Shown here: positions 45,561 to 56,924 of the stretch, in pieces
Layout of the letters: every line of letters starts with the position of its first letter
How positions within the stretch are numbered: the first letter of the stretch is position 1
Source: Archivesica marissinica
Taxonomy: Eukaryota > Mollusca > Bivalvia > Venerida > Vesicomyidae
Length of the DNA: 64,000 nucleotides
Direction of reading: 5' to 3'
NCBI GenBank assembly: GCA_014843695.1
Contig: CM026398.1
Location: 12,223,584 to 12,287,583 of the forward strand
The notes under the pieces: generated by a model
The model's input: the letters and a program-made list of their open reading frames with translations, nothing else
Told to the model about the DNA's origin: nothing
Database searches by the model: none
Made by a program: the position numbers and the translations under genes

Positions 45561-46120
45561 CATGTCACGCTGTGATCTATGCCATTAACTGGAAAGCAAT
45601 TTGGTAGAGCACATACCCCACATTATGCCCCACATCACGCCCCACATCACGCCCCACATCACGCTGTGATCCAAATTAACTAGAGGGCAATCGGTAGAGC
45701 ACAAACTCCTTGTCACACCCCACGTCACGCTGTGATCCATGCCATGAACTGGAGGGCACTCGGTAGAACACATACCCCACGTCACGCCCCATGTCACGCC
45801 CCACATCACGCTGTGATCCATACCATTAACTGGAAATTTCGGTAGAGCACATACCCCACATTATGCCCCACATCACGCTGTGATCCAAATTAACTAGAGG
45901 GCAATCGGTAGAGCACAAACTCCTTGTCACACCCCACGTCACGCTGTGATCCATGCCATGAACTGGAGGGCACTCGGTAGAACACATACCCCACGTCACG
46001 CCCCACATCACGCTGTGATCCATACCATTAACTGGAAATTTCGGTAGAGCACATACCCCACGTTATGCCCCACATCACGCCCCACGTCACGCTGTGATCC
46101 AGATTAACTAGAGCACACTC
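45561..46120. repeat. Mixed array of the 57-base and 12-base units
   Basis: The region alternates the tRNA-like block (GGTAGAGCACATACCCCAC) with short CCCCACATCACG runs. A 190-200-base segment (45700-45840) recurs with few changes at 45925-46035, so blocks containing both units have been duplicated together. Confidence 0.85.
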
Positions 46121-46189
46121 ATTTTTTAGAGCATCATTAAAACTGTTAATGGATTATGTTAATGGATTATGACAATCCTGCTAACACAC

Positions 46190-47985
46190 AAACAAGCAAG
46201 GTGAAAACATAGCCTCCTAGCAGACACCCATACTCATAGCAGACACAATCTGAACCTTCTTGCAGACATCCATACTCAAAGCAGACAAAATCTGAACCGC
46301 CTGGCTGACACCCATACTCAAAGCAGACAAAATCTGAACCTCCTAGCAGACACCCATACTCAAAGCAGACACAATCTGAACCTTCCTGGAGGTGGCGTCC
46401 GTGGTCCAGTGGTAGAGCGTCGGATTTGGAATCGAACGGTCCCGGGTTCGATACTCGGTCTGGCCACGTATGTAGTGTCATTGAACAAGGCACCTCACAC
46501 ACATTGCTTAGTACTGGTTACTCGCTTAGGTCGGCTAAGCATGCCCAGGAAAACATGTCTAGGTCCCCGCGAGGGGTTTGACAGACATCCATACTCAAAG
46601 CAGACAAAATCTGAACCTCCTGGCTGACACCCATACTCAAAGCAGACAAAATCTGAACCACCTAGCTGACACCCATACTCGAAGCAGATAAAATATGAAC
46701 CTTCTTGCAGACACCCATACTCAAAGCAGACACAATCTGAACCACCTAGCTGACACCCATACTCAAAGCAGATAAAATCTGAACCTCCTAGCAGACACCC
46801 ATATTCAAAGCAGACAAAATCTGAACCTCCTAGCAGACACAATCTGAACCTCCTAGCAGACACAATCTGAACCTCCTAGCAGACACCCATGCTCATAGCA
46901 GACACAATCTGAACCTCCTAGCAGACATCCATACTCAAAGCAGATACAATCTGAACCTCCTAGCAGACACCCATACTCAAAGCAGACAAAATCTGAACCT
47001 CCTGGCAGACACCCATACTCAAAGCAGACAAAATCTGAACCTCCTAGCAGACACCCATACTCAAAGCAGGCAAAATCTGAACCTCCTAGCAGACACCCAT
47101 ACTCAAAGCAGGCAAAATCTGAACCTCCTAGCAGACACCCATACTCAAAGCAGACACAATCTGAACCTCCTAGCAGACAGCCATACTCAAAGCAGACACA
47201 ATCTGAACCTCCTAGCAGACACCCATACTCAAAGCAGACACAATCTGAACCTCCTAGCAGACACCCATACTCATAGCAGACACAATCTGAACCTCCTAGC
47301 AGACATCCATACTCAAAGCAGATCAAATCTGAACCTCCTAGCAGACACCCATACTCAAAGCAGGCAAAATCTGAACCTCCTAGCAGACACCCATACTCAA
47401 AGCAGACAAAATCTGAACCTCCTAGCAGACACCCATACTCAAAGCAGACACAATCTGAACCTCCTAGCAGACACCCATACTCAAAGCAGACAAAATCTGA
47501 ACCTCCTAGCAGACACCCATACTCAAAGCAGACACAATCTGAACCTCCTAGCAGACACCCATACTCAAAGCAGACACAATCTGAACCTCCTAGCAGACAC
47601 CCATACTCCTAGCAGACAAAATCTGAACCTCCTAGCAGACACCCATACTCATAGCAGACACAATCTGAACCTCCTAGCAGACACCCATACTCAAAGCAGA
47701 TCAAATCTGAATCTCCTGGCAGACACCCATACTCAAAGCAGACACAATCTGAAACTCCTAGCAGACAAAATTTGAACCTCCTAGCAGACACCCATACTCT
47801 AAGCAGATAAAATCTAAACCTCCTGGCAGACACCCATACTCAAAGCAGACACAATCTGAACCTCCTGGCACACACCCATACTCAATGCAGACACAATCTG
47901 AACCACCTGGCAGACACCCATACTCCTAGCAGACAAAATCTGAACCTCCTTGCAGACACCCATACTCAAAGCAGACAAAATCTGA
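46190..47985. repeat. Minisatellite, 42-base unit, about 38 copies, split by a SINE
   Basis: The unit is CCTCCTAGCAGACACCCATA plus CTCAAAGCAGACACAATCTG and AA. Variants change GCAGACAAAATC for GCAGACACAATC and CTCATAGC for CTCAAAGC. A family E SINE interrupts it at 46388-46580. Open frames such as GSDFVCFEYGCLLG on the minus strand are 14-residue by-products. Confidence 0.93.
46388..46580 (+). mobile_element. tRNA-derived SINE, family E, inside the 42-base array
   Basis: A well-preserved tRNA-like head spans about 46391-46467. Box A is GTGGTCCAGTGGTAGAGCG, the anticodon-loop-like TTTGGAA has TGG at the anticodon position, and box B is GGGTTCGATAC. It continues into a non-tRNA body (CATTGAACAAGGCACCTCAC, GGTCGGCTAAGCATGCCC) and ends near GCGAGGGGTTTGACAG. 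Array units resume on both sides. It could be mistaken for a tRNA-Pro gene, but the anticodon stem pairs poorly and the body is SINE-like. Confidence 0.75.
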
Positions 47986-48129
47986 AAAGTATGGTATGAA
48001 TCACATTGGCGGTGTCAACTTCTTTGAGGAATCTAATCCCGCTAGCTTGCAGAGGTCGGTGGTTCTACTCGAGTGCCCATCCATCCCTAAAATACTGCTC
48101 TGCCTGGGTATTCATCTACTAATAATATA
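47986..48129. other. Short unassigned stretch
   Basis: No feature is recognised. Confidence 0.35.
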
Positions 48130-48546
48130 TGACTCTTGTTGACATAACAAAATTATGTAATCAGGGTCAACATACATGCGTAATACAAGGCGTGTATCTT
48201 GAATAACTAATTAACATTTATGGTGTGGATTTACCGTTATATCTCACATTTATGCATATGCATATTTATTTTTAGACTAATCTGATTTAAATTATCTCTA
48301 AACGACAGTATCACGCATTTAGTATAGACTAGAATAATTTAGTATAGACGTCAATTCAGAAGCATGACTGACCATTTTTTTAAATTTTAATACCTACTTT
48401 CACTATTGAGTATTTTGTAGACCAAAAAGACACTGTTTTATTGATTGAAAGTTAATTTTCGAATTATTTTGGAAGAATTTGTAGTAGCAATGCTATTTAT
48501 ACGTAACAAATTAATTTGCTTTTTACGATGTAATGTCGCTTTGAAT
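48130..48546. mobile_element. AAAGCGAC MITE, incomplete inverted copy
   Basis: Blocks matching the inverse of 14894-15444 include TTACCGTTATATCTCACA, CTAAACGACAGTATCACGC, TTTTGTAGACCAAAAAGACA and the terminal GATGTAATGTCGCTTTGAA. The other terminal repeat is not recognisable. Confidence 0.68.
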
Positions 48547-48744
48547 ACGAGACGGTAATTCTTGATGTTTATTCAATATTTGACCGTGATAATGTCCTTG
48601 TTGAAGTTGTTAACAGGTCCATCAAAGTCTCCTGTAATTTAAGACGTAAATTCACTGAGTCTGACACTGACTAAACAATCCATCTTCAAAATCTGTGTCG
48701 GAAAACTCCTTTTGATTGGTATGAACAAGACAAGTGTTGCAAAT

Positions 48745-49612
48745 GGCATTGCATTCACTGTTGGGTGGTTACAATCTGAGAATGGCATTACATTCACTGT
48801 TGGGTGGTTACACTCTGAGAATGGCATTACATTCACTGTCGGGAGGCTACAATCTGAGAATGACATTACATTCACTGTCGGGTGGTTACACTCTGAGAAT
48901 GGCATTACATTCACTGTTGGGTGGTTACACTCTGAGAATGGCATTACATTCACTGTCGGGTGGCTACAATCTGAGAATGGCATTACATTCACTGTTGGGT
49001 GGCTACAATCTGAGAATGGCATTACATTCACTGTTGGGTGGCTACAATCTGAGAATGGCATTACATTCACTGTTGGGTGGTTACAATCTGAGAATGGCAT
49101 TACATTCACTGTCGGGTGGCTACAATCTGAGAATGGCATTACATTCACTGTTGGGTGGTTACAATCTGAGAATGGCATTACATTCACTGTCGGGTGGCTA
49201 CAATCTGAGAATGACATTACATTCACTGTTGGGTGGCTACAATCTGAGAATGGCATTACATTCACTGTTGGGTGGCTACAATCTGAGAATGGCATTACAT
49301 TCACTGTTGGGTGGTTACAATCTGAGAATGGCATTACATTCACTGTTGGGTGGCTACAATCTGAGAATGGCATTACATTCACTGTTGGGTGGCTACAATC
49401 TGAGAATGGCATTACATTACATTCACTGTTGGGAGGCTACAATCTGAGAATGGCATTACATTACATTCACTGTTGGGTGGCTACAATCTGAGAATGGCAT
49501 TACATTACATTCACTGTTGGGAGGCTACAATCTGAGAATGGCATTGCATTCACTGTTGGGTGGTTACAATCTGAGAATGGCATTACATTCACTGTTGGGT
49601 GGCTACAATCTA
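48745..49612. repeat. Minisatellite, 39-base unit, about 22 copies
   Basis: The unit is TGAGAATGGCATTACATTCA plus CTGTTGGGTGGCTACAATC. Several copies near 49400-49530 have an extra ACATT. The open frames of about 257 codons on both strands (SENGITFTVGWLQ) follow from the 39-base period. Confidence 0.93.
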
Positions 49613-49985
49613 GTCCTAGCCTGGCCTGACATGAAAACGATCTAACCAATTCTAATTTCATTTCAACAAGTCCTAGCCTGTCCTGACATAAAGACAACTA
49701 ACCAATTCTAATTTCATTTCAACAAGTCCTAGCCTGGCCTGACATAAAGACGATCTAACCAATTCTAATTTCATTTCAACAAGTCCTAGCCTGGCCTGAC
49801 ATAAAGACAACTAACCAATTCTAATTTCATTTCAACAAGTCCTAGCCTGGCCTGACATAAAGACAACTAACCAATTCTAATTTCATTTCAACAAGTCCTA
49901 GCCTGGCCTGACATAAAGACGATCTAACCAATTCTAATTTCATTTCAACAAGTCCTAGCCTGGCCTGACATGAAGACGATCTACA
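49613..49985. repeat. Minisatellite, about 59-61-base unit, about 6 copies
   Basis: The unit is AGTCCTAGCCTGGCCTGACA plus TAAAGACGATCTAACCAATT and CTAATTTCATTTCAACA. Alternate copies have ACAACTAACC in place of ACGATCTAACC. Confidence 0.92.
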
Positions 49986-49989
49986 AATA

Positions 49990-50162
49990 CAGCCAAACTT
50001 GTATTAAGAGACCACCAAAGGGAAGGGCAAAAAGCGGTCTCTAAGCAAGAAGTTCTCTTAATACAGACTAATTTATTCCTTAACACAAATGAGAATTAAA
50101 AATGTGGTCTCTTAATCCAAGTGGTCTGTTAATAGGCGTGGTATTTTGAGCTAGTTTGACTG
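49990..50162. mobile_element. Small Tc1/pogo-type MITE, older copy
   Basis: Inverted ends CAGCCAAACTTGT and (inverted) CAGTCAAACTAGC resemble those of 40728-40885, and the interior repeats GGTCTCTTAATC-like segments. TA is present on the left (49988-49989), and the right TA has decayed. Confidence 0.62.
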
Positions 50163-50239
50163 TTTGGAATATCTATCAGCGAGATCTTTTTTACAGAATT
50201 GTTTGAATATTATAAGGTCACATCGACATCACTCAGAAG

Positions 50240-51170
50240 ATTGACAATGCATAGAATTGATAGCAATAATTTTGACCCTTAAAATGCTGAATAAATTGGA
50301 AATAATGTGCAATGATCAGATCCAGATCAGCAGCACCATTGCATCTGATCAGGATCTATGTTGTTTGCTCACCATCCATTAGTGCTTCAGGTCCAATTAT
50401 CTGAATAGCAAACAGCACGTTCTGTGTCGTCTGATCTGGCTCTATGCTGTATGCATACATTCTGTGTCGTCTGATCTGGCTCTATGCTGTATGTACACGT
50501 TCTGTGTCATCTGATCTGGCTCTATGCTGTATGCATACATTCTGTGTCGTCTGATCTGGCTCTATGCTGTATGTACACATTCTCTGTCATCTGATCTGGC
50601 TCTATGCTGTATGCATGCATTCTGTGTCGTCTGATCTGGCTCTATGCTGTATGCATACATTCTGTGTCATCTGATCTGGCTCTATGCTGTATGCATACAT
50701 TCTGTGTCGTCTGATCTGGCTCTATGCTGTATGCATACATTCTGTGTTGTCTGATCTGGCTCTATGCTGTATGCATAATTTCTGTGTCGTCTGATCTGGC
50801 TCTATGCTGTATGCACACATTCTCTGTCGTCTGATCTGGCTCTATGCTGTATGCATACATTCTGTGTTGTCTGATCTGGCTCTATGCTGTATGCATACGT
50901 TCTGTGTCGTCTGATCTGGCTCTATGCTGTATGCACACATTCTCTGTCGTCTGATTTGACTCTATGCTGTATGCATACATTCTGTGTCGTCTGATCTGGC
51001 TCTATGCTGTATGCATACATTCTGTGTCATCTGATCTGGCTCTATGCTGTATGCATACATTCTGTGTCATCTGATCTGGCTCTATGCTGTATGCATACAT
51101 TCTGTGTCGTCTGATCTGGCTCTATGCTGTATGCATACATTCTGTGTCGTCTGATCTGGCTCTATGCTCT
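50240..51170. mobile_element. MITE family T2 copy with an internal 40-base satellite expansion
   Basis: 50290-50420 matches the interior of the TTAA-flanked element at 59503-59767: GATCAGATCCAGATCAGC, CAGGATCTATGTTGTTTGCT and CTGAATAGCAAACAGCA. From 50414 the MITE segment CTGATCTGGCTCTATGCTGT with a 20-base spacer is repeated about 19 times (40-base unit) until 51170. The right half of the MITE is not recognisable after the array. Confidence 0.7.
50414..51170. repeat. Minisatellite, 40-base unit, about 19 copies
   Basis: The unit is CTGATCTGGCTCTATGCTGT plus ATGCATACATTCTGTGTCGT, with variants TGTACACG, CTCTGTC and GTGTCAT. The period is exactly 40 throughout, with no indels visible apart from single-base substitutions. 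Confidence 0.95.
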
Positions 51171-51246
51171 ATTATTGTTGGTGTTTTGTTTGTTTGATGA
51201 CTAATAATTGTGTCAATGTATGTGATATTAGTATCGAAAGACACTT

Positions 51247-51570
51247 AATTCTATGTGGGAATGGATTGTGGAATTCTATGTGGGGCATGGATTGTGGAAT
51301 TCTATGTGGGAATGGATTGTGGAATTCTATGTGGGCATGGATTGTGGAATTCTAATGGATTGTGGAATTCTATGTGGGAATGGATTGTGGAATTCTATGT
51401 GGGCATGGATTGTGGAATTCTATGTGGGAATGGATTGTGGAATTCTATGTGGGAATGGATTGTGGAATTCTATGTGGGCATGGATTGTGGAATTCTATGT
51501 GGGCATGGATTGTGGAATTCTATGTGGGAATGGATTGTGGAATTCTATGTGGGAATGGATTGTGGAAATG
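51247..51570. repeat. Minisatellite, 25-base unit, about 13 copies
   Basis: The unit is AATTCTATGTGGGAATGGAT plus TGTGG, with GGGCATGG as the main variant and one shortened copy near 51350. Confidence 0.95.
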
Positions 51571-51587
51571 GACATCAAATTGACACA

Positions 51588-54008
51588 GTATCATCCCTGA
51601 CTACAAAGTATCGTCCCTGACAACACAGTATCGTCCCTGACAATACAGTATCGTCCCTGACAACACTGTAACATCCCTGACAATACAGTAACATCCCTGA
51701 CAATACAGTATCATCCCTGACAATACAGTATCATCCCTGACAAAACAGTATCGTCCCTGACAATATAGTATCGTCCCTGACAACACTGTAACATACCTGA
51801 CAATACAGTAACATCCCTGACAACACAGTATCGTCCCTGACAACGCAGTATCGTCCCTGACAATACAGTAGCGTCCCTGACAACACTGTAACATCCCTGA
51901 CAATACAGTAACATCCCTGACAATACAGTATCATCCCTGACAATACAGTATCATCCCTGACAAAACAGTATCGTCCCTGACAATATAGTATCGTCCCTGA
52001 CAACACTGTAACATACCTGACAATACAGTAACATCCCTGACAACACAGTATCGTCCCTGACAACGCAGTATCGTCCCTGACAATACAGTAGCGTCCCTGA
52101 CAACACTGTAACATCCCTGACAATACAGTAACATCCCTGACAATACAGTATCATCCCTGACAATACAGTATCATCCCTGACAAAACAGTATCGTCCCTGA
52201 CAATATAGTATCGTCCCTGACAACACTGTAACATCCCTGACAATACAGTAACATCCCTGACAACACAGTATCGTCCCTGACAACACAGTATCGTCCCTGA
52301 CACTACAGTAGCATCCCTGACAACACTGTAACATCCCTGACAATACAGTAACATCCCTGACAATATAGTAGCATCCCTGACAATACAGTATCATCCCTGA
52401 CAAAACAGTATCATCCCTGACAACACAGTATCGTCCCTGACAACACAGTAACATCCCTGACAATACAGTATCGTCCCTGACAACATAGTAACATCCCTGA
52501 CAATACAGTATCATCCCTGACAACACAGTATCGTCCCTGACAATACAGTAACATCCCTGACAATACAGTAACATCCCTGACAATACAGTATCATCCCTGA
52601 CAATACAGTAACATCCCTGACAATACAGTAACATCCCTGACAATACAGTATCATCCCTGACAACACAGTATCATCCCTGACAACACAGTATCGTCCCTGA
52701 CAAAACAGTATCGTCCCTGATAACACAGTGTCGTCCCTGACAGCACAGTATCGTCCCTGACAACACAGTATCATCACTGACAACACAGTGACGTCCCTGA
52801 CAACACAGTATCGTTGCTGACAACACAGTATCATCCCTGACAACACAGTAGCATCCCTGACAATAAAGTAACATCCCTGACAACACTGTAACATCCCTGA
52901 CAATACAGTAACATCCCTGACAATACAGTAACATCCCTGACAATACAGTATCATCCCTGACAAAACAGTATCATCCCTGACAACACAGTATCGTCCCTGA
53001 CAACACAGTAACATCCCTGACAATACAGTATCGTCCCTGACAACATAGTAACATCCCTGACAATACAGTATCATCCCTGACAACACAGTATCGTCCCTGA
53101 CAATACAGTATCATCCCTGACAATACAGTAACATCCCTGACAATACAGTATCATCCCTGACAATACAGTAACATCCCTGACAATACAGTAACATCCCTGA
53201 CAATACAGTAACATCCCTGACAATACAGTATCATCCCTGACAACACAGTATCATCCCTGACAACACAGTATCGTCCCTGACAAAACAGTATCGTCCCTGA
53301 TAACACAGTGTCGTCCCTGACAGCACAGTATCGTCCCTGACAACACAGTGTAGTCCCTGACAACACAGTATCATCCCTGACAACACAGTGACGTCCCTGA
53401 CAACACAGTATCGTTGCTGACAACACAGTATCATCCCTGACAACACAGTAGCATCCCTGACAATAAAGTAACATCCCTGACAACACTGTAACATCCCTGA
53501 CAATACAGTATCATCCCTGACAATACAGTATCATCCCTGACAATACAGTATCATCCCTGACAATACAGTATCATCCCTGACAATACAGTATCATCCCTGA
53601 CAACACAGTATCATCCCTGACAATACAGTATCATCCCTGACAATACAGTATCATCCCTGACAATACAGTATCATCCCTGACAATACAGTATCGTCCCTGA
53701 CAACACAGTAACATCCCTGACAATACAGTATCATCCCTGACAACACAGTAACATCCCTGACAACACAGTATCATCCCTGACAATACAGTATCATCCCTGA
53801 CAACACAGTAACATCCCTGACAATACAGTATCATCCCTGACAACACAGTAACATCCCTGACAACACAGTATCATCCCTGACAATACAGTATCATCCCTGA
53901 CAATACAGTATCATCCCTGACAACACAGTAACATCCCTGACAATACAGTATCATCCCTGACAATACAGTATCGTCCCTGACAACACAGTATCGTCCCTGA
54001 CAATACAG
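51588..54008. repeat. Minisatellite, 20-base unit, about 121 copies without any indel
   Basis: The unit is CAATACAGTATCATCCCTGA. Only substitutions are seen across about 2.4 kb; the 20-base register is never broken. An 11-unit (220-base) higher-order repeat is present three times (51661-51880, 51881-52100, 52101-52320). A longer block near 52681-52880 recurs at 53261-53480, offset 580 to 600 bases with one extra unit. Minus-strand open frames (DDTVLSG...CYCIVR) are by-products of the 60-base superperiod. Confidence 0.97.
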
Positions 54009-54292
54009 AGGACAGGGTTATCAGTACACCACATAAAAATGTCAAAAAATAATTATTCAGTTATTTATGACATTTTAGTGTCTCCTGATACATTTATCTT
54101 GACACTACAGATTCTGTTTCCTACAATAAAGATCTTGGACCTATGGCATGTATACATGTGATATATTATACCTACTTGTAAGGAATTAAATCAAACACGC
54201 ACATGATACATCCGAACACACTGATATATATTATACCTACTTGTAATGAAGTAAATCTGTGCACATGTTGGGCATTTAAATTAACTCAATAT
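54009..54292. other. Short unassigned spacer
   Basis: A 43-base near-duplication (ATATATTATACCTACTTGTA with following bases) lies at about 54161 and 54225. Nothing else is seen. Confidence 0.5.
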
Positions 54293-55785
54293 GTATACAG
54301 CTGCCAATACAGCTGGACACACCGATACAGCTGGAGACACCGATACAGCCAGACACACTGATACAGCCAGACACACTGATACAGCCGCTAATACAGCTGG
54401 ACACACCGATACAGCCGGACACACTGATACAGCCAGACACACCGATACAGCCGGACACACTGATACAGCCGGACACACCGATACAGCCAAACACACCGAT
54501 ACAGCCGCTAATACAGCTGGACACACCGATACAGCCAGACACACCAATACAGCTGGACACAATGATACAGCCGGACACACCGATACAGCCAGACACAATG
54601 ATACAGCCGGACATACCGATACAGCCGGACACAGTGATACAGCTGGACACAATGATACAGCCGGACACACCGATACAGCCGGAAACAATGATACAGCCGG
54701 ACACACCGATACAGCCGGACACACCGATACAGTCGGACACAGCGATACAGTCGGAAACACCAATAAAGCCGGAACACACTGATACAGTCGGACACACCGA
54801 TACAGCTGCCAATACAGCTGGACACACCGATACAACCGCCAATACAGCCGGACACACCAATACAGCCACCAATACAGCCGGACACACCAATACAGCTGGA
54901 CACACCGATACAGCCAGACACACCGATACAGCCGGACACACTGATACAGCCACCAATACAGCTGCCAATACAGCCGGACACACCGATACAGCCACCAATA
55001 CAGCCGGACACACGATACAGCTGGACACACCAATACTGCTGGACACACCGATACATCTGGACACACTGATACAGCTGCCAATACAACCGGAAACACCGAT
55101 ACAGCTGGACACACTGATACAGCCGCCAATACAGCCAGACACACCGATACAGTCGCCAATACAGCCGGACACACGATACAGCTGGACACACTGATACAGC
55201 CGCCAATACAACCGGACACACCGATACAGTCAGACACACTGATACAGCCGGACACACCGATACACCCAACACCCAACAACACACAACACAGCCGCCAATA
55301 CAGCCGGACACACCGATACAGTCGGACACACCGATACAGCTGCCAATACAGTTGGACACACCGATACAGCCGGACACACTGATACAGCCGCCAATATAGC
55401 TGGACACACCGATACAGCTGCCAATACAGCTGGACACACCGATACAGCCACCAATACAGCCGGACACACCGATACAGCCGGACACACCGATACAGCCACC
55501 AATACAGTCGGACATACCAATACAGCCGGACACACCGATACAGCCACCAATACAGTCGGACACACCAATACAGCCGGACACACCGATACAGCCGCCAATA
55601 CAGTCAGACACACCGATACAGTCAGACACACCGATACAGTCGGACACACTGATACAGCCGGACACACTGATACAGCCGCCAATATAGCTGGACACACCGA
55701 TACAGCTGGACACACCGATACAGCTGGACACACCGATACAGCCAGACACACCGCTACAGCCGGACACACCAATACAGCCGGACAC
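54293..55785. repeat. Minisatellite, 18-base unit with 12-15-base short forms, about 85 copies
   Basis: The main unit is GACACACCGATACAGCCG, and short units such as CCAATACAGCTG are interspersed. All are multiples of 3, producing open frames of up to 480 codons on both strands (SGCIGVSGCIGV and TAGHTDTAGHTD). I see no start, stop or splice context suggesting a real mucin- or collagen-like gene. Confidence 0.93.
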
Positions 55786-55966
55786 TGTTGAATAACCTAT
55801 ACTCTTTGCATATTGGGTAAAATAAAGGCTATAAATAGTTAAATGACAATTCATGAATGTGTTTTTCTTAACTGAAAACTCAAGAAATATGTCATGGAAT
55901 TTCAATAGAGTTAGACATATTTGATTATTATTCGTGTCATAATGACACAATTCTAATGAAATCCTT

Positions 55967-56235
55967 TGTGTGTGTTTTACGTTTATTTATCGTCGCTACC
56001 GGTTGCCCATATGAGCGACGTTTCCTGAAGAGATTAGTCATTTTAGATGTTTGGAGGATAGTGCAATGATACAGACAGAGACCCATTCCAGAGTCTCCTC
56101 TGGTTCTTTTACATGCACGGTGTACAGCACCGACACGAGACCTCAGTTTAAAGTCCCATCTGAAAGACTGTTAATTTTATTAGGGTCAGTCGGGGGATCG
56201 AACCTGCGATCCCTGGATTACCAGATCCGTCTGTG
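55967..56235 (-). mobile_element. tRNA-derived SINE, family A, near full length
   Basis: On the minus strand: a box A half near CACAGACGGATCTGGTAATC, a box B region GATCGCAGGTTCGATCCCC, then CAGTCTTTCAGATGGGACTT, GTAAAAGAACCAGAGG and the tail GGGCAACCGGTAGCGACGAT with AAATAAACGTAAAACACACA. It is the best-preserved of the three family A copies. Confidence 0.85.
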
Positions 56236-56254
56236 AATGAAATTCTATGACACT

Positions 56255-56703
56255 ACATACCTATAAATAGGCTTACAAAGAGTGTAGATCCAGATGAGCC
56301 GGCTCGTGATGGGCCGGCCAGTAATATTACTATTTCTAGAACAAATTACCCAATTTGATCAATGAACTAATGTAATTTTCTGATTAATTTATTTGTCTAA
56401 AAATATCACACAGCAATCCATGTCAGTTACTTGGTGTTTAAACTGTATTTCTTTTACAGCAAAGCAAGTTTTAATAACTTATATTAATCACTATCGTTGG
56501 CTCGGATGAAAGCGTATATGTGGTCATTCGTGTGGAAGGAAACCGGAGTACCCGGAGAAAACCCACCTGTCCGATATGTCGACCACGTACCATCTCACAT
56601 ACTTCCCGGTCTGAGGATCAAACCCGGGTTGCATTGGTGAGAAGCGAGCGCGTTAACCACTGCGCTAATCGGACAGCCTGTACTTGATGTTGAATGGGTT
56701 AAT
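56255..56703. mobile_element. TTAA MITE family T1, split by a SINE
   Basis: The interior matches 61716-61996: GTGTAGATCCAGATGAGCCG, GGCTCGTGATGGGCC, then CCATGTCAGTTACTTGGTGTT. A family B SINE follows, and the MITE end ACTTGATGTTGAATGGGTTAA resumes at 56682. TACTTGGTGTT and TACTTGATGTT on the two sides are the target duplication of the SINE. The left TTAA end is degraded. Confidence 0.78.
56446..56676 (-). mobile_element. SINE family B, complete, nested in a T1 MITE
   Basis: On the minus strand: a tRNA-like head TGTCCGATTAGCGCAGTGG (box A), CGCTCGCTTCTCACC, box B CCCGGGTTTGATCCTCAG, body TATGTGAGATGGTACGTGGT, CCGGGTACTCCGGTTTCC and CACACGAATGACCACATATA, and tail AACTTGCTTTGCTGTAAAAG. It is the most complete copy of family B in the window. 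Confidence 0.87.
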
Positions 56704-56924
56704 AGAATTTTATCAATATTTGCTTCATTTCAAAACAAAATGAGATAAAATTCGAACAAACAGAAATTAACCTGGATTAACTTGTCTTATCATAACTAAG
56801 TCACATTCGAATAATAAACTTAAAACATGAAATGGATTTATTTCACATTTCTCTGTTGACTGTTCTAAATATAAACAGCTGTTCAAGAAATCAATATCAT
56901 TATATTTATTAACACTGCACATTT
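56704..56924. other. Short unassigned AT-rich spacer
   Basis: No feature is recognised between the T1 MITE and the 28-base array. Confidence 0.35.

Noticed and set aside
46391..46467. A functional tRNA-Pro gene
   Set aside because: Boxes A and B are good, but the anticodon stem pairs poorly and the sequence continues into a SINE body inside a satellite array.
54291..55950. Cysteine/glycine- or threonine-rich open frames (SGCIGVSGCIGV, TAGHTDTAGHTD) resembling a secreted repeat protein
   Set aside because: All three frames on both strands look repetitive because the unit is 18 bases. There is no signal peptide or flanking exon, and the frames end randomly at the array edges.
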